Below, piece after piece: positions 1 to 10,420 of a stretch of 64,000 nt of DNA. The notes under the pieces were generated by a model. That model did not search any database and had not been told where the DNA came from. It saw only the letters and a list, made by a program, of their open reading frames with translations. The stretch lies in assembly GCF_001613405.1 (NCBI RefSeq), contig NZ_BDCH01000015.1, positions 186,001 to 250,000 on the forward strand. The letters are read 5' to 3'. The DNA is from Nocardia crassostreae (lineage in GTDB: Bacteria; Actinomycetota; Actinomycetes; Mycobacteriales; Mycobacteriaceae). A program made the position numbers and the translations under genes. The first letter of the stretch is position 1, and every line of letters starts with the position of its first letter.

Positions 1-282
1 AACCGGGCCAAGCTCGAGCCCTACGAATGCGGTATCGAGCCGACCCCGCACGCCGTGGCGGGCGGCCCGGAAAATGCTGCCGGGCAACGCTTTCCGGTGA
101 AGTACTACCTCACCGCGATGTTGTTCATCATCTTCGACATCGAGATCGTGTTCCTCTACCCGTGGGCGGTGCATTTCGACTCGCTCGGGGTGTTCGGGCT
201 GGTCGCCATGGCGTTGTTCATCTTCAATGTCTCGGTCGCCTACGCCTACGAGTGGAAACGAGGCGGACTCAGCTGGGACTGA
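1..282 (+). CDS. nuoA: NADH-quinone oxidoreductase subunit A, C-terminal part
   Basis: This is the membrane subunit A of respiratory complex I, cut by the left edge of the window. The open frame runs in from base 1, where it reads NRAKLEPYECGIEP, the conserved loop between TM1 and TM2 of NuoA. It then has two hydrophobic helices containing the family motif FDIEIVFLYPWA with its membrane-embedded acidic residues, and ends in YEWKRGGLSWD. The first methionine or valine inside the window is not the true start. It is the first gene of a collinear nuoA-N operon, and nuoB follows after about 70 bases. Confidence 0.95.
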   Translation, partial: NRAKLEPYECGIEPTPHAVAGGPENAAGQRFPVKYYLTAMLFIIFDIEIVFLYPWAVHFDSLGVFGLVAMALFIFNVSVAYAYEWKRGGLSWD

Positions 283-309
283 TTGGCGCTCAGGGGATTC
301 GATACAGCT

Positions 310-327
310 CCCCGCCCGCAGGCGGGG
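310..327 (+). other. Small hairpin between nuoA and nuoB
   Basis: The nuoA-nuoB gap is the only sizeable gap inside the nuo operon. It holds a perfect 6-bp GC stem (CCCCGC / GCGGGG) with a 6-base loop. There is no T-run, so it is unlikely to be a terminator. It may be an mRNA processing or stability element, or chance in GC-rich DNA. Confidence 0.3.
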
Positions 328-353
328 ATGAGCCACGGGAGATGTAGTCCGAT

Positions 354-908
354 ATGGGTCTCGAGGAGAAACTGCCCAGCGGGTTCCTGCTGAGCACGGT
401 GGAAGATCTGGCCGGGTATCTGCGCAAGAGTTCGCTGTGGCCCGCCACATTCGGCTTGGCGTGCTGCGCGATCGAGATGATGGCCACCGGCGGCGGGCGA
501 TTCGATATCGCCCGCTTCGGCATGGAGGCGTTCCGCGCCTCCCCGCGCCAGGCCGATCTCATGATCGTGGCGGGCCGGGTGAGCCAGAAGATGGACCCGG
601 TGCTGCGCCAGGTCTACGACCAGATGACCGAACCGAAATGGGTGCTGGCCATAGGCGTCTGCGCTTCCTCGGGCGGCATGTTCAACAACTACGCCATCGT
701 GCAGGGCGTCGACCATGTCGTCCCGGTCGACATCTACCTGCCCGGCTGCCCGCCGCGGCCGGAGATGCTGTTGAACGCGATTCTCAAGCTGCACGAGAAG
801 ATTCAGGAAATGCCGCTCGGCGTCAATCGCGAGGAAGCCGTTCACGCCGCCGAGGCCGCCGCGCTCGCCAGCCCCACCACCATTCAGATGAAGGGGCTGC
901 TGCGATGA
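354..908 (+). CDS. nuoB: NADH-quinone oxidoreductase subunit B
   Basis: NuoB carries cluster N2, the last [4Fe-4S] centre of complex I, which hands electrons to quinone at the junction of the peripheral and membrane arms. The 184-residue length is normal for the family. The N2 ligand motifs are all visible: ACCAIEMM near residue 38, [10 protein letters not shown] near residue 103, and [10 protein letters not shown] near residue 130. A purine-rich GGGAGA lies upstream of the ATG. The stop overlaps the nuoC start (ATGA), which implies translational coupling. Confidence 0.97.
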   Translation: MGLEEKLPSGFLLSTVEDLAGYLRKSSLWPATFGLACCAIEMMATGGGRFDIARFGMEAFRASPRQADLMIVAGRVSQKMDPVLRQVYDQMTEPKWVLAIGVCASSGGMFNNYAIVQGVDHVVPVDIYLPGCPPRPEMLLNAILKLHEKIQEMPLGVNREEAVHAAEAAALASPTTIQMKGLLR

Positions 909-1699
909 CCTTCGATACACCGGCAGGCACGGAGAGCCCCCCGGAGGACACGGTGAACGACCAACACGGGGATCGGCCGGTCGATCCCGAAGCCGCCGAG
1001 AACCCATCCGGCGCAACGGAAGCCGATGCCCCAGCCGACGAGGTGATCGGCGTGCGCACGGGCATGTTCGGCGTCTCCGGCACCGGCGACACCTCCGGCT
1101 ACGGCCGCCTGGTGCGCACCATCAGCCTGCCCGGCGGCACCCCGCCCCCGTACGGCGGCTACTTCGACGAACTGGTCGCGGTCCTGCACCGCGTGCTGGA
1201 GAGCACCGGCGGCGTGCGGTTCACCGACGCCGTCGAGAAGATCGTGGTCTTCCGCGACGAGCTCACCCTGCACGTGCGCCGCGAACACCTGCCGCTGGTG
1301 GCGAAGACGCTGCGCGACAACGAGGCCCTGCGCTTCGAGCTGTGCCTGGGCGTGAGCGGCGCGCACTACCCCGACGACACCGGCCGTGAACTGCACGCGG
1401 TGTATCACCTGAACTCCATCACCCACAACCGCCGGGTGCGCCTCGAGGTGTCGGTCCCCGATGCCGATCCGCATCTGCCGTCGCTGTATTCGGTGTACCC
1501 GACCTGCGATTGGCACGAGCGGGAGACCTACGACTTCTTCGGCATCCTCTTCGACGGTCACCCCTCGCTGACCCGCATCGCCATGCCCGACGACTGGCGC
1601 GGGCATCCGCAGCGCAAGGACTACCCGCTCGGCGGGATCCCGGTCGAGTACAAGGGCGCGCGCATCCCGCCGCACGACGAGCGGAGGGCTTACTCCTAA
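905..1699 (+). CDS. nuoC: NADH-quinone oxidoreductase subunit C
   Basis: NuoC is a hydrophilic scaffold subunit of the peripheral arm of complex I, about 264 residues here. The start is the ATG in the ATGA overlap with nuoB, although the open frame extends further upstream. The first 45 residues are acidic and low-complexity, as is common in actinobacterial NuoC. The conserved core follows, with the 30-kDa subunit signature near the C-terminus ([20 protein letters not shown], then [12 protein letters not shown]). The stop TAA overlaps the nuoD ATG by one base. Confidence 0.95.
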   Translation: MTFDTPAGTESPPEDTVNDQHGDRPVDPEAAENPSGATEADAPADEVIGVRTGMFGVSGTGDTSGYGRLVRTISLPGGTPPPYGGYFDELVAVLHRVLESTGGVRFTDAVEKIVVFRDELTLHVRREHLPLVAKTLRDNEALRFELCLGVSGAHYPDDTGRELHAVYHLNSITHNRRVRLEVSVPDADPHLPSLYSVYPTCDWHERETYDFFGILFDGHPSLTRIAMPDDWRGHPQRKDYPLGGIPVEYKGARIPPHDERRAYS

Positions 1700-3030
1700 T
1701 GAACGGCACCGACATTCAGTCCCCGTCGGAGACCTCGGAACGGCCGGAGCGCACGGTCACCCTGGTCGGCAACGACTGGGACGAGATCTCCGCGACCCTG
1801 GACGGGGTCGCCGAGGAACGCATCGTCGTGAACATGGGCCCCCAGCACCCCTCCACGCACGGGGTGCTGCGCCTGATTCTCGAGATCGAGGGCGAGACCG
1901 TCACCGAGGCCCGCTGCGGCATCGGCTATCTGCACACCGGTATCGAGAAGAATCTCGAATACCGCAGCTGGGTGCAGGGCACCACCTTCGTCACCCGCAT
2001 GGACTACCTCTCGCCGTTCTTCAACGAGACGGCGTACTGCCTGGGCGTGGAGAAGCTGCTCGGCATCACCGACGATATTCCCGAGCGCGCCACGGTGATT
2101 CGCGTGATGCTCATGGAACTCAGCCGCATCTCCTCGCATCTGGTGGCCCTGGCCACCGGCGGTATGGAGCTGGGCGCGCTGACGCCCATGCTGTTCGGCT
2201 TCCGTGAGCGCGAACTCATCCTCGACGTGTTCGAGACCATTACCGGTCTGCGCATGAACCACGCCTACATCCGCCCCGGCGGCGTCTCCCAGGATCTGCC
2301 CGACGACGGCGAACAGAAGGTCCGGGACCTGTTGGCGCTCATGCCCAAACGACTGCGCGATCTGGAGCTGCTGCTCAACGAGAACCCCATCTGGAAGGCC
2401 CGCACCCGCAATGTCGGGTACCTGGACCTCACCGGCTGCATGGCGCTGGGCATCACCGGCCCGGTGCTGCGCTCCACGGGGCTGCCCCACGATCTGCGCA
2501 AGGCCCAGCCCTACTGCGGCTACGAGACCTACGAGTTCGACGTCATGACCGATACCGGCTGTGACTGCTACGGCCGCTATCTCATTCGCGTCAACGAGAT
2601 GAAGGAATCGCTCAAGATCGTCGAGCAGTGCCTGGACCGGCTGCGCCCCGGCCCGATCATGGTGGAGGACAAGAAGATCGCCTGGCCCGCCGACCTGGAA
2701 CTGGGCCCCGACGGTCTCGGCAACTCCCCCAAGCACATCTCCAAGATCATGGGCACCTCCATGGAAGCCCTCATCCACCACTTCAAGCTGGTGACCGAGG
2801 GCCTGCGGGTGCCGCCCGGCCAGGTGTACGTGGCGGTGGAATCCCCGCGCGGCGAACTGGGCGTGCACATGATCAGCGACGGCGGCACCCGGCCCTACCG
2901 GGTGCACTACCGCGACCCGTCGTTCACGAATCTGCAAGCGGTGGCGGCCATGTGCGAGGGCGGCATGGTCGCCGACGTCATTGCCGCGGTGGCCAGTATC
3001 GATCCGGTGATGGGCGGTGTCGACCGATGA
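1699..3030 (+). CDS. nuoD: NADH-quinone oxidoreductase subunit D
   Basis: NuoD is the 49-kDa-type subunit of complex I. It forms the quinone pocket together with NuoB and is related to the large subunit of [NiFe] hydrogenases. The start is the ATG in the TAATG overlap with nuoC, giving about 443 residues. Diagnostic motifs are [15 protein letters not shown] near residue 53 and [15 protein letters not shown] near residue 75. The C-terminus ends in the conserved [10 protein letters not shown] short non-conserved N-terminal extension precedes the core. The gene overlaps nuoE by 4 bases (ATGA). Confidence 0.97.
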   Translation: MNGTDIQSPSETSERPERTVTLVGNDWDEISATLDGVAEERIVVNMGPQHPSTHGVLRLILEIEGETVTEARCGIGYLHTGIEKNLEYRSWVQGTTFVTRMDYLSPFFNETAYCLGVEKLLGITDDIPERATVIRVMLMELSRISSHLVALATGGMELGALTPMLFGFRERELILDVFETITGLRMNHAYIRPGGVSQDLPDDGEQKVRDLLALMPKRLRDLELLLNENPIWKARTRNVGYLDLTGCMALGITGPVLRSTGLPHDLRKAQPYCGYETYEFDVMTDTGCDCYGRYLIRVNEMKESLKIVEQCLDRLRPGPIMVEDKKIAWPADLELGPDGLGNSPKHISKIMGTSMEALIHHFKLVTEGLRVPPGQVYVAVESPRGELGVHMISDGGTRPYRVHYRDPSFTNLQAVAAMCEGGMVADVIAAVASIDPVMGGVDR

Positions 3031-3722
3031 CAGAGATTCTGCTGAACCTGACGACCCGGCCGATCCCGTACCCGCAGGAGGTGCACGACCGGCTGCAGCT
3101 CGAAGCCACCGAGATCATCGAGCGCTATCCGCATTCGCGCTCGGCGCTGCTGCCGCTACTGCACCTGGTGCAGTCGGTGGAGGGCTATGTGTCGGGCACC
3201 GGCATCGAATTCTGCGCCGAGCAGCTCGGATTGACCAATGCCGAGGTGACCGCGGTCGCGACCTTCTACTCCATGTACCGGCGCAACCGCACCGGCGACT
3301 TCCACGTCGGGGTGTGCACCAATACGCTGTGCGCGGTCATGGGCGGGGACCAGATCTTCGCGGAACTGAAGGAGCACCTGGGCATTCGGCACGGGGAGAC
3401 GACCGCCGACGGCGCGGTCACCCTCGAGCACATCGAATGCAACGCCGCCTGCGACTACGCGCCGGTCATGATGGTGAACTGGGAGTTCTTCGACAACCAG
3501 ACTCCGGAATCCGCGCGCAAACTGGTCGACGACCTGCGCCGCGGCGAGCAGGTGACCGGCTCGCGCAGCGGGATTCCACTGTGCACCTTCCGCGAGACCG
3601 CCCGCATTCTGGCCGGATTCCCGGATGCCCGCCCGGGCGCCACCGAGGGCGCAGCCGGACCCGCCACCCTCGCCGGTCTGCATGTGGCCGAACAGGATTC
3701 CACCGACGGAGGCGCCCAGTGA
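3027..3722 (+). CDS. nuoE: NADH-quinone oxidoreductase subunit E
   Basis: NuoE is a thioredoxin-fold subunit carrying the off-path [2Fe-2S] cluster N1a of the NADH dehydrogenase module. About 231 residues start at the ATG overlapping the nuoD stop. The four cluster cysteines are visible as GVCTNTLC and [13 protein letters not shown]-terminal tail of roughly 60 residues beyond the core is rich in Ala, Gly and Pro, as in other actinobacterial NuoE. The stop overlaps the nuoF GTG start. Confidence 0.96.
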   Translation: MTEILLNLTTRPIPYPQEVHDRLQLEATEIIERYPHSRSALLPLLHLVQSVEGYVSGTGIEFCAEQLGLTNAEVTAVATFYSMYRRNRTGDFHVGVCTNTLCAVMGGDQIFAELKEHLGIRHGETTADGAVTLEHIECNAACDYAPVMMVNWEFFDNQTPESARKLVDDLRRGEQVTGSRSGIPLCTFRETARILAGFPDARPGATEGAAGPATLAGLHVAEQDSTDGGAQ

Positions 3723-5038
3723 GCACTGCCCTCACCCCCGTCCTGTCCAAGCACTGGGCCGATCCCGACGGCTGGACCCTGGCGGCGTACCGCCGCCAGG
3801 GCGGCTACCGGGCGCTGCCCAAGGCGCTGAAGATGAATCCCGACGAGGTGATCGCCACCGTCAAGGACTCCGGTCTGCGCGGTCGCGGCGGCGCGGGCTT
3901 CCCGACCGGTATGAAGTGGGGTTTCATTCCGCAGGGCCCCGGCCCGGACGGCACCGTGAAGCCGCACTATCTGGTGGTCAATGCCGATGAGTCGGAACCC
4001 GTTACCTGCAAGGACATTCCGCTCATGCTGGCCGCCCCGCACACCCTCATCGAGGGAGTGATCATCGCGGCCTTCGCCATTCGCGCCTCGCACGCCTTCA
4101 TCTATGTGCGCGGCGAGGTCGTCCCGGTGCTGCGGCGCCTGCAGGCCGCGGTCGAACAGGCGTATGCCGCAGACTATGTCGGCCGCAATATCCAGGGTTC
4201 GGGCTACAACCTGGAAATCGTGGTGCGCGCCGGTGCGGGCGCCTACATCTGCGGTGAGGAGACCGCGCTGCTGGATTCCCTCGAGGGCCGCCGCGGCCAG
4301 CCGCGCCTGCGTCCCCCGTTCCCGGCCGTGGCGGGCCTGTACGCCTACCCGACCGTGGTCAACAATGTGGAATCCATTGCGTCGGTTCCGGCGATCATCG
4401 CCAATGGCGTGGATTGGTTCCGCTCCTTCGGCACCGAGAAGTCGCCGGGCTTCACCCTGTACTCGCTCTCCGGTCACGTGACGAGACCCGGACAATACGA
4501 GGCGCCCCTCGGAATCACCCTGCGGGAGTTGCTGACATACGCGGGCGGCGTCCGCTCCGGGCACACCCTCAAGTTCTGGACCCCGGGCGGTTCCTCCACG
4601 CCCATCTTCACCGCCGAACATCTCGACGTCGCCCTCGACTACGAGGGTGTGGCCGCCGCCGGATCCATGCTGGGCACCAAGGCGCTTCAGATCTTCGACG
4701 ACACCACCTGTGTGGTGCGCGCGGTGCTGCGCTGGACCGAGTTCTACGCCCACGAATCCTGCGGCAAGTGCACCCCCTGCCGCGAGGGCACCTACTGGCT
4801 GGTCCAGCTCCTCGAACGCCTGGAGAACGGCCACGGCGACGAGACCGATCTGGACAAGCTGCTCGATATCGCCGACAACATCAACGGCAAATCCTTCTGC
4901 GCCCTCGGCGACGGCGCGGCCAGCCCGATCTTCTCCTCCCTGAAGTACTTCCGCGACGAGTATGCCGAGCACATCCGCCTCGGCGCCTGCCCGTTCGACC
5001 CGGCCCGGTCCACCGCCTGGGCTGAAGGAGTGCGATGA
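3719..5038 (+). CDS. nuoF: NADH-quinone oxidoreductase subunit F
   Basis: NuoF oxidises NADH. It binds NADH, FMN and the [4Fe-4S] cluster N3. A GTG start within the GTGA overlap with nuoE gives about 439 residues; the longer upstream frame is only nuoE read out of phase. Visible motifs are the nucleotide/FMN loop [30 protein letters not shown], the N3 ligands [12 protein letters not shown], and the final ligand region [10 protein letters not shown]. It forms the dehydrogenase module with NuoE and NuoG. Confidence 0.97.
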   Translation: MSTALTPVLSKHWADPDGWTLAAYRRQGGYRALPKALKMNPDEVIATVKDSGLRGRGGAGFPTGMKWGFIPQGPGPDGTVKPHYLVVNADESEPVTCKDIPLMLAAPHTLIEGVIIAAFAIRASHAFIYVRGEVVPVLRRLQAAVEQAYAADYVGRNIQGSGYNLEIVVRAGAGAYICGEETALLDSLEGRRGQPRLRPPFPAVAGLYAYPTVVNNVESIASVPAIIANGVDWFRSFGTEKSPGFTLYSLSGHVTRPGQYEAPLGITLRELLTYAGGVRSGHTLKFWTPGGSSTPIFTAEHLDVALDYEGVAAAGSMLGTKALQIFDDTTCVVRAVLRWTEFYAHESCGKCTPCREGTYWLVQLLERLENGHGDETDLDKLLDIADNINGKSFCALGDGAASPIFSSLKYFRDEYAEHIRLGACPFDPARSTAWAEGVR

Positions 5039-7503
5039 CAGCCACAGCCAACTCCACCACCGGCGGCGGCGTCACGCCCACCGATATGGTGAGCGTAATC
5101 ATCGACGGCACAACGATTTCCGTGCCCGCGGGCACACTGGTGATCCGGGCCGCCGAACTCGTCGGCATTCAGATCCCCCGCTTCTGCGACCATCCGCTGC
5201 TCGATCCGGTGGGCGCGTGCCGCCAGTTCATCGTCGAGGTGGAAGGCCAGCGCAAGCCGGTGGCGTCCTGCACCATGGCGGTCGCCGACGGCATGGTGGT
5301 GCACACCCAGCTCACCTCCCCCGTGGCCGAGAAGGCGCAAGAGGGCGTGATGGAGCTGCTGCTCATCAACCACCCCCTGGACTGCCCGGTGTGCGACAAG
5401 GGCGGCGAATGCCCGCTGCAGAACCAGGCCATGTCCAACGGGCGCGCCGAATCACCGTTCGACGGGGTGAAACGCACCTATCCCAAACCGATTCCGCTGT
5501 CCTCGGCCATTCTGCTCGATCGGGAACGCTGCGTGCTGTGCGCGCGCTGCACCCGGTTCTCCCAGCAGATCGCCGGTGACCCGTTCATCGAGCTCATGGA
5601 TCGCGGCGCGCTCGAACAGGTCGGCATCGCGAACGGGGAGCCGTTCGACTCCTACTTCTCCGGCAATACCGTGCAGGTGTGCCCGGTGGGCGCGCTCACC
5701 GGCAGCACCTACCGCTTCCGGGCGCGGCCGTTCGACCTGGTGTCGAGCCCGGCGGTGTGCGAGCACTGCGCCTCCGGCTGCGCCCAGCGCACCGATCACC
5801 GGCGCGGGAAGGTCATGCGCCGCCTCGCCGGTGACGATCCGCAGGTCAATGAGGAATGGAACTGCGACAAGGGGCGATTCGCCTTCACCTACGCCACCGA
5901 GCGGGACCGGCTGACCACGCCCCTGGTGCGGTCCTCGGACGGCAGCCTGCAACCCGCCTCCTGGTCGGAGGCCATTGCCGCGGCCGCGCGCGGGCTCGCC
6001 TCGGCGCACGGCAATGCCGGTGTGCTGCTGGGCGGGCGGATCACCCTCGAGGACGCCTACGCGTACTCGAAGTTCGCTCGAGTCGCCCTGGGCACCAATG
6101 ACATCGACTTCCGCGCGCGCGAGCACTCCGCCGAGGAAGCCGACTTCCTGGCCGCCAAGATCGCGGGCCGGGGCGTGACCGTCGATTACGCGGCCCTGGA
6201 ACGCGCGCCCATCGTCTTGCTCGTCGGGTTCGAGCCCGAAGAGGAATCGCCGATGGTGTACCTGCGGCTGCGCAAGGCGGCCCGCAAGGGATCGACCGCC
6301 GTCTACTCCCTGGCCCCGTACTCCACGCGGGGTCTGCAGCGCATGTCCGGCACCCTGCTGCCCACCGCGCCGGGCACCGAACCGCATCACATCGAGGCGC
6401 TGCGCACCGGCGAAACCGATTCCAGCACACTGGCTTACGAGGACATCAAACTCGTCGCCGCCATGCTGCGGCAGCCCGACGCCGTCATCCTGGTCGGCGA
6501 ACGGCTCGGCGGCATTCCCGGCGGGCTCGCGGCCGCCGCGCGCCTCGCCGACGAGAGCGGGGCCGGGCTGGCCTGGGTCCCGCGTCGCGCCGGGGAACGC
6601 GGAGCCCTCGAAGCCGGAGCCCTGCCCGTGCTGCTGCCCGGCGGCCGTCCGGTCGCCGATGCCGATGCGCGCCAGCAGGTGCGCGACGCCTGGGGCGTCG
6701 AGGACCTCCCGGCCGTCCCCGGTCGCGACACCGGAGCCATTCTGGCCGCCGCGCCGACGCTGGGCGCACTGCTCATCGCCGGGGTCGAGGTCGGCGATAT
6801 GCCCGATCCGCATGCCGCTTTGCAGGCCATCGACGCCGCCAGTTTCGTGGTCAGCATGGAGTTGCGGCGCAGCGATATCAGCGATCGCGCCGATGTGGTG
6901 TTCCCGGTCGCCTCCGCCATGGAGAAGACCGGCACCTTCCTCACCTGGGAGGGCCGTCACCGCCAATTCGATGCCGCGCTGCGCGACGCCACCGTGCGCC
7001 GCGAGGCCGCGCCCATGCCCGAGTACCGGGTGCTCGACGCCATCGCGCAGGAGATGGGCATTGCGCTCGGCCTGCCCGATGCGGCCAGCGCCCGTGCCGA
7101 ACTCGCGGATCTGAGCGCCTGGAACGGACCGGCCGCCGCCACCCCGGTACACCGGCCGCATCCCATTGCCCTGCCCTCCTCGGGCACCGCGCTGCTCGCG
7201 TCGTGGCGCATGCTGCTCGACCGCGGCAAGATGCAGGACGGCGAACCCAATCTCGCGGGCACCGCGCGCCCGCCGGTGGTGCGCCTGTCCCCCGCCACCG
7301 CCGCCGAAATCGGCGCCGCCACAGGCGATCCGGTGACGGTCAGCAACGATCACGGCCAGATCACCCTCCCCTTGGTCATTACCGAGATGCCCCAGCGGGT
7401 GGTGTGGCTGCCCATGAATTCCCCTGGCTCCGACGTGCTGGTGCAGCTCGGCACCACACCCGGACACCTCGTGCGCATCCGACGGGAGGACCACCGTGAG
7501 TGA
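5035..7503 (+). CDS. nuoG: NADH-quinone oxidoreductase subunit G
   Basis: NuoG is the largest peripheral subunit of complex I (822 residues) and carries several iron-sulphur clusters of the electron wire. The N-terminal ferredoxin-like domain has [16 protein letters not shown] and VASCTM. It is followed by [14 protein letters not shown], the 4Fe-4S motif [10 protein letters not shown], and [10 protein letters not shown] at the start of the molybdopterin-oxidoreductase-like domain. The C-terminal region resembles a molydopterin dinucleotide-binding fold without an expected catalytic role. It overlaps nuoF by 4 bases and nuoH by 8. Confidence 0.96.
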   Translation: MTATANSTTGGGVTPTDMVSVIIDGTTISVPAGTLVIRAAELVGIQIPRFCDHPLLDPVGACRQFIVEVEGQRKPVASCTMAVADGMVVHTQLTSPVAEKAQEGVMELLLINHPLDCPVCDKGGECPLQNQAMSNGRAESPFDGVKRTYPKPIPLSSAILLDRERCVLCARCTRFSQQIAGDPFIELMDRGALEQVGIANGEPFDSYFSGNTVQVCPVGALTGSTYRFRARPFDLVSSPAVCEHCASGCAQRTDHRRGKVMRRLAGDDPQVNEEWNCDKGRFAFTYATERDRLTTPLVRSSDGSLQPASWSEAIAAAARGLASAHGNAGVLLGGRITLEDAYAYSKFARVALGTNDIDFRAREHSAEEADFLAAKIAGRGVTVDYAALERAPIVLLVGFEPEEESPMVYLRLRKAARKGSTAVYSLAPYSTRGLQRMSGTLLPTAPGTEPHHIEALRTGETDSSTLAYEDIKLVAAMLRQPDAVILVGERLGGIPGGLAAAARLADESGAGLAWVPRRAGERGALEAGALPVLLPGGRPVADADARQQVRDAWGVEDLPAVPGRDTGAILAAAPTLGALLIAGVEVGDMPDPHAALQAIDAASFVVSMELRRSDISDRADVVFPVASAMEKTGTFLTWEGRHRQFDAALRDATVRREAAPMPEYRVLDAIAQEMGIALGLPDAASARAELADLSAWNGPAAATPVHRPHPIALPSSGTALLASWRMLLDRGKMQDGEPNLAGTARPPVVRLSPATAAEIGAATGDPVTVSNDHGQITLPLVITEMPQRVVWLPMNSPGSDVLVQLGTTPGHLVRIRREDHRE

Positions 7504-9274
7504 TCTGAGTATGTTCGGCCACGATCCGTGGTGGCTGGTGGTGGTCAAATCCATCGGCATCTTCATCTTCCTGCTGCTGATTCCGATGCTCGCGGTGTAC
7601 GCCGAACGAAAGATCGTGGCGTACATGCAGATGCGCGTCGGACCCAACCGGGTCGGCCCGCGCGGGTCGCTGCAATCCATTGCCGACGGCGTGAAGATGC
7701 TCCTCAAGGAGGACATCGTCCCGGCCATCGTGGACAAGCCGATCTTCATTCTGGCGCCGGTGATCTCGCTGATCCCGGCCGTCATGGCGTTCGCGGTCAT
7801 TCCGTTCGGGCCCGAGGTGTCCATCTTCGGGGTGAACACGCCCTTGCAGCTCACCGATATGCCGGTCGGCGTGCTCTACATCCTGGCCATGGCCTCGGTC
7901 GGCGTGTACGGCATCGTGCTGGCGGGCTGGGCGTCGGGCTCCACCTATCCGCTGCTGGGCGGGCTGCGCTCCACCGCGCAGGTCATCTCCTACGAGATCG
8001 CCATGGCGCTGTGCTTCGCGGCGGTGTTCCTGCTCTCGGGCACCATGTCCACCTCCGGCATCGTGGACGCACAGTCCGGGACCTGGTACGTCTTCCTGCT
8101 GCTGCCCTCGTTCCTCATCTACGCGGTGTCCATGGTCGGCGAGACCAACCGCGCGCCCTTCGACCTGCCCGAGTCCGAGGGCGAACTGGTCGGCGGCTTC
8201 CACACCGAGTACTCCTCGCTCAAGTTCGCCATGTTCATGATGGCCGAATACATCAATATGGCAACGGTTTCCGCGCTGGCCACCACGCTGTTCTTCGGCG
8301 GCTGGCACGCGCCGTTCCCGATCAGCCTGTGGGCGGGCGCCAACTCCGGCTGGTGGCCCATGCTGTGGTTCACCGCCAAGGTGTGGGCGTTCCTGTTCGT
8401 GTTCATCTGGCTGCGCGGCACGCTGCCGCGCATGCGCTACGACCAGTTCATGAACCTGGGCTGGAAGCTGCTCATTCCGGTCTCCCTGGCCTGGGTCATG
8501 TTCGTGGCCACGCTGCGGGTGCTGCAGAACGAGGGCATGAACGTGCAGACGCCGGGCATGGTCATCGGCGGCATCGTGTTGGCGCTCTTGCTCATCGGCC
8601 TGGTGCTGCGGTCCGGGCACGCGGGCGACGACCGCACCGCGGCCGCACCCGATGCGGACGCGACCGCCATGTACTCCGATTTCCCGGTGCCGCCCATGCC
8701 GTCCGAGCCACCGGCCAAGGGACCCAAACCCGGTCTGCTGGAACCCTTGGGCGGCTTCGCGGTCACCGCGGCCACCATGTTCAAGAAGCCGAACACCGAG
8801 CTGTATCCAGAGGTGAAGACGCCGACCGCGCCGCGCTATCACGGACGGCATCAGCTCAACCGGCATCCCGACGGACTCGAGAAGTGCATCGGCTGCGAGC
8901 TGTGCGCGTGGGCCTGCCCGGCCGACGCCATCTATGTCGAAGGCGCGGACAATACCGAGACCGAACGCTTCTCCCCCGGTGAGCGGTACGGACGGGTCTA
9001 CCAGATCAACTATCTGCGCTGCATCGGCTGCGGCCTGTGCATCGAGGCCTGCCCGACCCGGGCGCTCACCATGACCAACGAGTACGAGATGGCCGACGAC
9101 AATCGCGCCGACCTCATTCTCGAGAAGAAGAACCTCCTCGCCCCCATGGAGCCGGGCATGGTCGCGCCGCCGCACGCCATGTACCCGGGTGCGGACGAGG
9201 GCTCCTACTACCGCGGTGAAGTCCCCGGCGCGGCAAGCGAACTCGCCGGAGCCGAAGGGGGGACCAAGGCATGA
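7496..9274 (+). CDS. nuoH-nuoI: NuoH-NuoI fusion protein
   Basis: This one uninterrupted frame of 592 residues starts at a GTG overlapping the nuoG stop. Residues 1-380 are NuoH, the multi-helix subunit forming the quinone-access channel, with conserved stretches such as [13 protein letters not shown] and [13 protein letters not shown]. From about residue 405 the sequence is NuoI, with two 4Fe-4S ferredoxin motifs, [15 protein letters not shown] and [15 protein letters not shown]. The joint is a Pro-rich segment that resembles the usual NuoH tail. An in-frame ATG at 8696 could mark the ancestral nuoI start, but no ribosome-binding site is seen before it. NuoH and NuoI are normally separate, so this is a true fusion or a lost stop. 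Confidence 0.9.
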   Translation: MSDLSMFGHDPWWLVVVKSIGIFIFLLLIPMLAVYAERKIVAYMQMRVGPNRVGPRGSLQSIADGVKMLLKEDIVPAIVDKPIFILAPVISLIPAVMAFAVIPFGPEVSIFGVNTPLQLTDMPVGVLYILAMASVGVYGIVLAGWASGSTYPLLGGLRSTAQVISYEIAMALCFAAVFLLSGTMSTSGIVDAQSGTWYVFLLLPSFLIYAVSMVGETNRAPFDLPESEGELVGGFHTEYSSLKFAMFMMAEYINMATVSALATTLFFGGWHAPFPISLWAGANSGWWPMLWFTAKVWAFLFVFIWLRGTLPRMRYDQFMNLGWKLLIPVSLAWVMFVATLRVLQNEGMNVQTPGMVIGGIVLALLLIGLVLRSGHAGDDRTAAAPDADATAMYSDFPVPPMPSEPPAKGPKPGLLEPLGGFAVTAATMFKKPNTELYPEVKTPTAPRYHGRHQLNRHPDGLEKCIGCELCAWACPADAIYVEGADNTETERFSPGERYGRVYQINYLRCIGCGLCIEACPTRALTMTNEYEMADDNRADLILEKKNLLAPMEPGMVAPPHAMYPGADEGSYYRGEVPGAASELAGAEGGTKA

Positions 9275-10123
9275 GCACGGTCCACTCGCTCGCGAATCAG
9301 GCGCAACCGGCGCAGGAACTGGTCACCCACACCGGCACCGGCGAGGCCGTCATGTTCTGGATTCTCGCCGTCATCGCCGTGGTCGGGGCGCTGGGCATGG
9401 TGAGCGCGCGCAAGGCCGTGCACTCGGCACTGTGCCTGGCCGCCACCATGATCACGCTGTCGGTGTTCTACATCGCCCAGAGCGCGCTGTTCCTGGGCGT
9501 CGTGCAGATCGTCGTCTACACCGGCGCGGTCATGATGCTGTTCCTGTTCGTGCTCATGCTCGTCGGCGTGGATTCCTCGGAATCGCTCAAGGAGACGCTG
9601 CGCGGGCATCGGCTGGCGGTGCTCATTGTCGGCGTCGGATTCGGCATGCTGCTCATCGCCGCCATCGCGCGCGGCATGTCCGCACCGAACGTCGCCGATA
9701 CCGGGCCGGGCCTGGGCGGCGACAACACCATCGGGGCGCTCGCGGAACTGATCTTCCTGCAATACATCTGGGCCTTCGAGCTGACCGGCGCGCTGCTCAT
9801 CACCGCCACCATCGGGGCCATGGTGCTCGCCCACCGCGAACGGTTCGGGCCGCGCACCGATCAGCGCGAACTGTCCAAACAGCGCTTCCGCGAGGGCAAG
9901 CGGGTCACGCCGCTGCCCACGCGCCCGCCACAATGCCGTCGACGCGCCCGCCCGGCTGCCGGACAGCTCCTTCGAAGAGCTCTCGGTCAGCACCATCCTG
10001 CGGCATCGCCGCGACCGCGCGCACGAGGAAGCCGCCATGCTCTCGGTCGGCAACGGCAATGGCCACAACGACTCCGGCGATGACGCGGACGGCGACGACT
10101 CCCACGAGGAAGGCTTGCGGTGA
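9271..10123 (+). CDS. nuoJ: NADH-quinone oxidoreductase subunit J, frameshifted near the C-terminus
   Basis: NuoJ is a membrane-arm subunit of complex I. All its transmembrane helices are intact from the ATG at 9271, including [12 protein letters not shown] and the conserved [16 protein letters not shown]. After TPLPT (about base 9921) the frame changes into Arg-rich nonsense ending at 10083. The expected actinobacterial tail reappears one frame over, from [20 protein letters not shown] to a stop at 10121-10123, which overlaps the nuoK GTG in the usual 4-base way. A PGVY-like segment is missing at the junction, consistent with loss of about 11 bases. Only the cytoplasmic tail is affected. Confidence 0.85.
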
Positions 10124-10419
10124 ACCCGGACAACTATCTGTATCTCTCCGCCCTGCTCTTCACCATCGGCGCGGCCGGGGTGCTGGTGCGGCGCAATGCG
10201 ATCGTCGTATTCATGTGCATCGAGCTCATGCTCAACGCCGTGAACCTGGCCTTCGTCACCTTCGCCCGGCTGCACGGCAACCTCGACGGGCAGGTGTTCG
10301 CCTTCTTCACCATGGTGGTCGCCGCCGCCGAGGTCGTGGTCGGCCTGGCCATCATCATGACCATCTTCCGCGCCCGCCGCTCGACCTCGGTCGACGACGC
10401 CAACCTGCTGCGGTACTGA
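10120..10419 (+). CDS. nuoK: NADH-quinone oxidoreductase subunit K
   Basis: NuoK is a small antiporter-like membrane subunit of 99 residues with three transmembrane helices, the normal size. The buried glutamate typical of the family is seen in [17 protein letters not shown], and a second acidic residue lies in [11 protein letters not shown]. It starts at GTG, overlapping the restored nuoJ stop by 4 bases. That overlap is also part of the evidence that nuoJ is frameshifted. Confidence 0.96.
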   Translation: MNPDNYLYLSALLFTIGAAGVLVRRNAIVVFMCIELMLNAVNLAFVTFARLHGNLDGQVFAFFTMVVAAAEVVVGLAIIMTIFRARRSTSVDDANLLRY

Positions 10420-10420
10420 C

